Shown: piece by piece, positions 8,014-12,515 of the stretch
Layout of the letters: every line of letters begins with the position of its first letter
Numbering within the stretch: position 1 is the first letter of the stretch
Assembly: GCA_913040875.1 (NCBI GenBank)
Contig: CAJWHX010000059.1
Coordinates: 1 to 12,515 of the forward strand
Direction of reading: 5' to 3'
DNA: 12,515 nt
Origin: an uncultured Pseudomonadota bacterium
GTDB lineage: Bacteria > Myxococcota > UBA796
The notes under the pieces: model-generated
The model's input: only the letters and a program-made list of their open reading frames with translations
Database searches by the model: none
What the model was told of the DNA's origin: nothing
Made by a program: the position numbers and the translations under genes

Positions 8014-8019
8014 CCTCCT
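8014..8019 (-). promoter_or_regulatory. Shine-Dalgarno supporting the shorter start of the FHA activator
   Basis: The minus strand reads AGGAGG here (complement CCTCCT), 4 nt before GTG 8007-8009. That start places the first FHA beta-strand (G-T-L-V-F) at the very N-terminus, as is common. The longer frame starting at GTG 8084 has no purine-rich site upstream. Confidence 0.55.
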
Positions 8020-8078
8020 ACAGTCTGATGATTGTAAAAGTATACACCATTCGACAATAAACCACGGTCATAGAGTTT

Positions 8079-8094
8079 TGCCACAAAATTGGCA
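8079..8094. repeat. Short inverted repeat overlapping the paralogue 3 promoter
   Basis: TGCCA at 8079-8083 and TGGCA at 8090-8094 are exact inverted arms with a 6-bp centre. The right arm forms part of the candidate -35 element of paralogue 3. The site also lies upstream of the activator's preferred start. It could serve a dimeric regulator, including the activator itself, but the arms are short. Confidence 0.3.
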
Positions 8095-8117
8095 CAAATT
8101 CAATGGTATCATATTGT
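8089..8117 (+). promoter_or_regulatory. Candidate sigma-70-like promoter for paralogue 3
   Basis: TTGGCA at 8089-8094 (5 of 6 to the -35 consensus) and TATTGT at 8112-8117 (4 of 6) are 17 nt apart. The implied start of transcription is near 8124. The leader would be about 75 nt to ATG 8199. It is divergent from the FHA activator gene. Confidence 0.45.
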
Positions 8118-8198
8118 TAATGTCGCAAAACATATTATCTATTGTTGTACTTTAGAACTCCATTTTTCCATTCATGGTTTAACTTAGTCTACGGTCAA

Positions 8199-9845
8199 AT
8201 GAGCATGCGAACTTCATTGGTTGAATACAGTATTGTAGCGATTGTACTCTATATGGTGGTGATGGTGATCTCCTGGCCTTTGGGGTTCGACAACACCATC
8301 TTTCCAAGTTCGCTCCTCGAGGGTGACATCGGCTACACCATTTTTATCCAATGGTGGACCAGTGAACACCTTACCCCTCTAGGATCACTCTCTCAAAACA
8401 CACACATCCAGTACCCTATTGGGACGGACGCCGTCCGGTATCTATTCAACCTGCCTGTTCTCTTCCTGACTCTTCCATTCCAATGGCTCTTCGAACCCAT
8501 TCAGGCATACAATCAGTCGATGCTTGGGATTATAGTACTCAATGGATTGAGTGCATACCATTTTGGAAAAAGATGGGGAAAAACCCAAGGTTGGCTCTGC
8601 GCCATTGCCATTTGTTCCCTCCCATTTCCTTGGCATGAGTTGGGTAAAGGAAGACTTGAGCAAGGATTTATTGCCCCCATTATCGTCTGGCTAGATAGTA
8701 TCTATCGATTCAAAAAGTCTGGGGATTGGATGTTTGCGGGGTTAACTCTAGCGATCGTTACCAACTGCTACTGGTTTTATGGTCCAATGGCTTTGTTGTT
8801 ATTGCCAATCATTGCCCATAAAGAGATGTGTAAGCATTGGAAACAGACACTCTATTTACTTGGCTTGTGTACGGTACTCTGTTTACCACAAATGATGTAT
8901 GTTTGGCCACTTTTGGAACAATTCCACTATTCCCATGCATTTGATGATCCAACATATCTACAAACCCAAATGGAAAACTCTTGGATGCCGAATCACAGTA
9001 TCCCCTACTTTTCTTCATATCGTGTCGGTATGATTCCCGTTGTGATTTGTCTCAGCCTGCTTTATTCGTCAAATCGCAGATCGGCTCTCACCACATTGTG
9101 CATCGCTGGAATTTTTGCCATGGGTCCATTTCTAGGCGGACAACAACCGGTTGAACTATTTGGGCAAAATTGGCAACTTCCGCATGCTTTATTGAATCAC
9201 CTCCCGTTTGTACGACGATTCTACTGGCCATATCGTTGGTTGGTCTTAATTGCGCCTGCAGTCTGCCTGGGTCTATCCCACATGAAACTCAATCGAGTTC
9301 AAACAGGTATATTGGCACTTGGTATGGTTGGGGAGATCTATCTACTATTGCCCGTTGGGTATGATCTGAATAAATCCACCCTGAATGCCTCCACATATGC
9401 CCTACCCACGGCGGGACGGTACATCTCTTATACACCATCTGATTTTTGGGATACACTTCCCAACGATGACAGGGGTATTTTACCGCTGCCTCGCACAATG
9501 AGGGATCACAATGCTGATCAACAAGTACTGGATGTGGCCATCCATCAACATCCGATGGCAAATGGTCTAGAAGACATAGAGTCCAATAAAGCCTTTCGGC
9601 GCTTTGCTGATCAGGACCACGGTCAGTTCTATGAAAACTGGCTAATGATGCGTCCCCTTTGTCAGAGTGACTGGGAACAATCCAAAGACTTTCTCATCGA
9701 ACATGGTTTCGGATGGATCGTCTTCTACAAAAATCGTGTGTACAGTGAGATCACACCATACAACTACACATGTTTGGTAGAAATGATCGGCGTACCAGAT
9801 TATTCAGACACAACCATCAGTGCTTGGGAAATCGATTCCCAATGA
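8199..9845 (+). CDS. Polytopic membrane protein, GT-C/YfhO-like, paralogue 3
   Basis: A 548-residue inner-membrane protein of the same family as the two genes at 3099-6424 but transcribed separately. The first helix lies at about 11-28. The acidic loop has L-E-G-D (about 40-43), followed by F-I-Q-W-W and Y-P-I-G-T-D (about 72-77). Then come HELGKG (about 146-151), Y-W-F-Y-G (about 191-195), A-M-G-P-F-L (about 307-312) and LPFVRRFYWPYRW (about 335-347), close to the matching block of paralogue 1. The soluble end carries G-I-L-P-L-P and a histidine-rich V-A-I-H-Q-H-P-M stretch. The frame extends to TTG 8142. I preferred ATG 8199 because the extra 19 residues are not needed before helix 1, but neither start nor ATG 8205 has a good Shine-Dalgarno site, so the N-terminus is uncertain. 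The gene ends 15 bp from a convergent lipoprotein gene. The enzymatic role is inferred from resemblance. Confidence 0.7.
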   Translation: MSMRTSLVEYSIVAIVLYMVVMVISWPLGFDNTIFPSSLLEGDIGYTIFIQWWTSEHLTPLGSLSQNTHIQYPIGTDAVRYLFNLPVLFLTLPFQWLFEPIQAYNQSMLGIIVLNGLSAYHFGKRWGKTQGWLCAIAICSLPFPWHELGKGRLEQGFIAPIIVWLDSIYRFKKSGDWMFAGLTLAIVTNCYWFYGPMALLLLPIIAHKEMCKHWKQTLYLLGLCTVLCLPQMMYVWPLLEQFHYSHAFDDPTYLQTQMENSWMPNHSIPYFSSYRVGMIPVVICLSLLYSSNRRSALTTLCIAGIFAMGPFLGGQQPVELFGQNWQLPHALLNHLPFVRRFYWPYRWLVLIAPAVCLGLSHMKLNRVQTGILALGMVGEIYLLLPVGYDLNKSTLNASTYALPTAGRYISYTPSDFWDTLPNDDRGILPLPRTMRDHNADQQVLDVAIHQHPMANGLEDIESNKAFRRFADQDHGQFYENWLMMRPLCQSDWEQSKDFLIEHGFGWIVFYKNRVYSEITPYNYTCLVEMIGVPDYSDTTISAWEIDSQ

Positions 9846-9860
9846 ATGGTCAACGTTAAC

Positions 9861-11393
9861 TCACTCACATTCCGCGAGAGCCGCATAGGTAATCTCGATG
9901 GAGTCGCCTTCTCCCGGTGGATTTGAGTCAAATACGACTGCCTGCTGAGCTTCGTCATAGTACCAGTTGCCTTGGACCAAATACCCATTGATATACACTT
10001 CAACCGTACTTGCGACGGCTGGTTGGTCCAAATCATATTTGTCTGCGATTACGGATGCTTGAGCGATCAGTTGAAGATTATTTGAATTCGCCCAGGAACT
10101 ATCCGTAATGTGGAACAATAGCCCACCGGTATCATTTGCTGCACCCACATATCGACCACTGTGATGACTAGGATTATAAATCGCTGATAAGCGTACGTTG
10201 TTTGCATTCCCTTTTTTAGCAATCATATCGTTGACAAAGTCGCTGTAGTTACCACCAGATTGCTCTGGTTCATCAGACACCATAATGATGTGAAGCATTG
10301 CATTCGAGCGCATGAAACCCGCATTGCACTCACCTGGGTCCGTATTTTCAACTGCGTTTCTTGTTGGAGTCAACAAAGCCTCTGTGTACGACCCTCCACC
10401 CGATTGCACAGCAGACTGAAAAGAACTTTGATAGCCGCTGACATTTGGCGTCAAAATCCCAGAGGTGTTGCAGCCACTGTCTTGGTTGGCCACCATAATT
10501 TGCCAGTCCGTTGAGTAATTGTTCAGCTGTGAAATGAATGTGGAGAAGGATGAAGCCAAGATCGCAGCATCATCGTACATAGAACAAGATTGATCCACAG
10601 CAAAAATGATATCGGACGGTGGATCCACAGGGTTTTCCCACTCTTGTTGATATGAAGCGACATATTGACCCATTCCGGAAAAGTCTACGATTTGCGTTCC
10701 ATCGGGATCATTCGAAGCCACTTCAAACGTATCGGTGAACTGCCCTTCCAAACCTGGAACAAAATCAAGAGCGATGGTATAGGACTCTTCTGGAAGCAAC
10801 GTCAGCGGGAAAGCCGGCAGTGCCTCGGATAGAAACGGCTCTTCCAACCCACCAATGTTGTAAATCATCAAATCTTCTTGACCGATATTTTGGAGTGTAA
10901 TCTCGTTGGGCATGTTGCAACCAACATAGGTTACACCGAAGTTCAATGGATCTGGAGTGATGAGAAGATTTGGCGCTGCACCCTGACCAACCAACGCGAC
11001 CGGTATTGAGGCTTCATCGGCATCATTTGAAAATACGACGGCTTCAGCAAATAACATGTCGGAACCCTGAGGTTGAAATGCTACTTGAACATCAACACTC
11101 TCTCCCATTTCAAGGACTGTTTCTTCAAATGGTAGGAGCAATGTAAATGAGGTTGCTTCTGTACCTTGAATCTCAACGTTGCTAACCGTAGCTGGATCTG
11201 AACCGACAGATGTAATGGTGAATGTTCTCAGTACAGCGGGATCTCCATGACTCAAAATCCCAAAATCCAAAGCAGCTGGTGAGACTTCGATATCCATGTC
11301 TGATGGATTGCTGATGTCTTTAAGGTCTCCCAAATCGTTCTCGCTGCAACCAAATGCAAATAGAGCGGTCATTATTAATATTTGCGTGCGCAT
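9861..11393 (-). CDS. Lipoprotein with two ASH-like repeats and a vWA domain
   Basis: A 510-residue exported protein. MRTQILIMTALFAFGC gives a short signal peptide ending in a lipobox-like A-F-G|C with C16 as the likely lipidated residue. Two ASH/choice-of-anchor-D-like beta-sandwiches follow (about 33-137 and 142-242), each opening with a P-x-x-L-(D/N)-F-G strand and closing with S-N-D and a G-x-G end. A von Willebrand A domain (about 260-430) has an intact metal-ion site: DxSxS as D-Q-S-C-S (267-271), T337 and D374 in V-S-D-E-P. A small C-terminal beta domain follows (about 460-505) with W-Y-Y-D-E. vWA domains of this kind bind protein or matrix ligands through a metal ion; the ligand here is unknown. 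The frame reaches TTG 11405, but ATG 11393 gives a cleaner signal peptide. A diverged, truncated copy lies upstream on the same strand. Confidence 0.85.
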   Translation of the reverse strand: MRTQILIMTALFAFGCSENDLGDLKDISNPSDMDIEVSPAALDFGILSHGDPAVLRTFTITSVGSDPATVSNVEIQGTEATSFTLLLPFEETVLEMGESVDVQVAFQPQGSDMLFAEAVVFSNDADEASIPVALVGQGAAPNLLITPDPLNFGVTYVGCNMPNEITLQNIGQEDLMIYNIGGLEEPFLSEALPAFPLTLLPEESYTIALDFVPGLEGQFTDTFEVASNDPDGTQIVDFSGMGQYVASYQQEWENPVDPPSDIIFAVDQSCSMYDDAAILASSFSTFISQLNNYSTDWQIMVANQDSGCNTSGILTPNVSGYQSSFQSAVQSGGGSYTEALLTPTRNAVENTDPGECNAGFMRSNAMLHIIMVSDEPEQSGGNYSDFVNDMIAKKGNANNVRLSAIYNPSHHSGRYVGAANDTGGLLFHITDSSWANSNNLQLIAQASVIADKYDLDQPAVASTVEVYINGYLVQGNWYYDEAQQAVVFDSNPPGEGDSIEITYAALAECE

Positions 11394-11466
11394 TGTTCTA
11401 TCCAAGTATGAAGATTGTTGATTCTACACTTATCAGGCTACCTTAAAATCACCGGACCTACTGTAA

Positions 11467-11494
11467 AATCTATCCCATCACACATATTTGTCAC
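11467..11494 (-). promoter_or_regulatory. Candidate promoter of the vWA lipoprotein gene
   Basis: On the minus strand, GTGACA (complement of 11489-11494) and TAGATT (complement of 11467-11472) are 16 nt apart. The implied leader is about 65 nt. The remainder of the 264-bp gap 11394-11657 holds only the inverted repeat at 11573-11602; I see no gene in it. Confidence 0.3.
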
Positions 11495-11572
11495 ATTAAA
11501 CGTACATGAAGCCGCAATACAGCCGGTTCAGACCTTAGACAATTGTGTAGCCTTACGCTAGAGGAACCCTAC

Positions 11573-11602
11573 AGAAACCCACCACGATACGAATGGGTTT
11601 CT
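11573..11602. repeat. Inverted repeat with a 9-bp perfect stem
   Basis: AGAAACCCA (11573-11581) pairs exactly with TGGGTTTCT (11594-11602) across a 12-nt loop. It lies 55 bp downstream of the truncated vWA copy and about 180 bp upstream of the intact lipoprotein gene. No T-run follows on either strand, so it is not a standard intrinsic terminator. A binding site or weak hairpin is possible. Confidence 0.4.
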
Positions 11603-11657
11603 ACACTATTGAAGATTCAATACTGACAGTATCCCTGGGACACATCTCTGGAATTGA

Positions 11658-12377
11658 TTATTCACACAATCCAACGGGGACATATGTAATGCTCACCGAG
11701 GATCCTTCTTGCGGAGCGTTGCTCGTGAACATGACCGATTGTGTATTTTCATCGTAGTACCAGTATTGAGAATCTACTGGAAACGTATTCACAGTCACTT
11801 CAATCGTCTCTTCAATGGCTCCGTAGTCCAAAGGATAAGCATCCAACAATACGGAGGTTTCTGCTAGGAGCTGTAAATTCGCCGGATTGGACCAACTGTC
11901 ACAAATACTCAGGAAAACACCATTGGTGTAATTTGTCGCATCCACATATCCTGTTCCCGGATCTGCACTGGAGCCAAACAAACCACCAGATTGACATCCG
12001 CTCGGAACATCTCCAACAATCGAAGAAATACGTACTAGACCTGCACTCCCACGCTTCGCAATGATTTGATCCGTCAGCATTTGCCACGTATCACCGGTGA
12101 TGTCTTCAGATTGTTCAGGTTCGTCTGATACCAAAATAATATGGAGCATCGCATTGGGCCTGATGAAACCAGCGTTGCATTCACCGTTGTCAGTCTCTTC
12201 AATGGCATTTCGAGCCTCTGTCAGTAGACTTTCACTAAACTGGTCGCTGATCGGCTCACATTCGCTAAGCAGTGGATTGGGACTGAACACACCGAAACTT
12301 TCATCATCTTTACACTTCACGGCATTTTGAAATATCGTTGTGTAATTTGGGGTACTGGGGACACCACGGAAAGATTT
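11658..12377 (-). pseudogene. N-terminally truncated vWA lipoprotein paralogue
   Basis: This 239-codon open stretch matches the C-terminal half of the intact lipoprotein at 9861-11393. Shared blocks are T-P-N..F-Q-x-A-V, E-C-N-A-G-F, N-A-M-L-H-I-I, V-S-D-E-P-E-Q-S, L-Q-L-(L/I)-A, W-Y-Y-D-E and a final C-E. The likeness continues upstream of the first possible start (GTG 12320) through residues such as V-P-S-T-P-N-Y. It then ends at a TAA (complement of 12378-12380), exactly where the 11-bp tandem repeat begins. The signal peptide, both ASH domains and the D-x-S-x-S half of the vWA domain are therefore absent, and no Shine-Dalgarno precedes GTG 12320. The remaining frame has no internal stop or shift despite clear divergence from the intact copy. 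This suggests truncation well after duplication, or preservation by recombination. A 220-residue product from GTG 12320 cannot be excluded, but it would lack a signal peptide. Confidence 0.7.
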
Positions 12378-12515
12378 TTAAAATGATTCAAAAGATGCAA
12401 AAAAGCATCCCTAAATCATCCCCATATTTTCAAAAAATCATGCAAAAAACATCCAAAAAACATCCCAGAATCATCCGAAAATCGACTTGGAATCGATCCA
12501 GAATCGATCCAGAAT
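12378..12515. repeat. Degenerate 11-bp tandem repeat with phased A-tracts, open at the right edge
   Basis: From about 12378 to the window end the DNA follows an 11-bp period, with units approximating RAAATCATCC or AGAATCGATCC. Examples are AAAAAACATCC at 12444-12454 and again at 12455-12465, CAGAATCATCC at 12466-12476, CTAAATCATCC at 12411-12421 and AGAATCGATCC at 12500-12510. One 12-nt unit ends at 12499. A-tracts recur about once per helical turn, which tends to curve DNA. All three minus-strand frames hit stops within the segment, so it does not encode the missing half of the vWA gene. The array probably continues beyond the window. Confidence 0.75.

Noticed and set aside
8089..8104. TGGCAC at 8090-8095 as the -24 element of a sigma-54 promoter for paralogue 3
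   Set aside because: The -12 position reads TCAAT rather than TTGC at the required spacing. The same bases fit a sigma-70-like -35 better.
11573..11602. 9-bp stem as a rho-independent terminator
   Set aside because: No T-run follows the stem on either strand and the loop is 12 nt. Kept only as an inverted repeat.
12378..12515. CRISPR array or replication iterons
   Set aside because: Units are only 11 bp, contiguous and degenerate. There are no unique spacers and no cas or rep gene nearby.

Overview
The window looks like chromosomal DNA of a Gram-negative bacterium. It encodes a predicted outer-membrane beta-barrel, a lipoprotein, an exported Ig-like protein and an FHA-containing sigma-54-type activator. 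Lipoproteins that combine ASH-like repeats with a von Willebrand A domain, exported proteins with repeated D-D-G...G-D...D-G-Y loops, and FHA-type activators are all familiar from Myxococcota and other former Deltaproteobacteria. That lineage is therefore my best guess, but it is inference. Base composition is balanced rather than GC-rich. GTG and TTG starts occur. I see no tRNA, rRNA, transposase or CRISPR array.

Layout. (1) 1-1622, minus strand: a CBS-pair protein overlaps by 8 bp the start of an exported repeat protein that runs off the left edge. (2) 1623-1843: a divergent control region with an 8-bp direct repeat, a perfect 17-bp palindrome and a long-range inverted repeat. (3) 1844-6424, plus strand: an alginate-export-like outer-membrane barrel followed by two large polytopic membrane proteins with GT-C/YfhO-like features, tightly spaced and probably one operon. 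(4) 6438-8009, minus strand: an FHA + degenerate FHA-like + AAA+ + Fis-HTH transcription activator, convergent with that operon. (5) 8199-9845, plus strand: a third member of the same membrane-protein family, divergent from the activator and with its own candidate promoter. (6) 9861-11393, minus strand: an ASH-ASH-vWA lipoprotein. (7) 11658-12377, minus strand: an N-terminally truncated paralogue of that lipoprotein. It ends exactly at a degenerate 11-bp tandem repeat with phased A-tracts, which runs to the right edge.

Reading the parts together, the core is three diverged GT-C-like membrane proteins around a phospho-responsive activator, plus an outer-membrane pore-like barrel. This would suit a cell-surface glycan or glycolipid locus whose expression is tied to Ser/Thr phosphorylation. 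No other glycan-synthesis gene, flippase or kinase lies in the window, so this is a hypothesis only. The less ordinary features are the membrane-protein trio with its embedded regulator, the truncated vWA paralogue against the 11-bp repeat, and the structured divergent promoter at 1631-1717.
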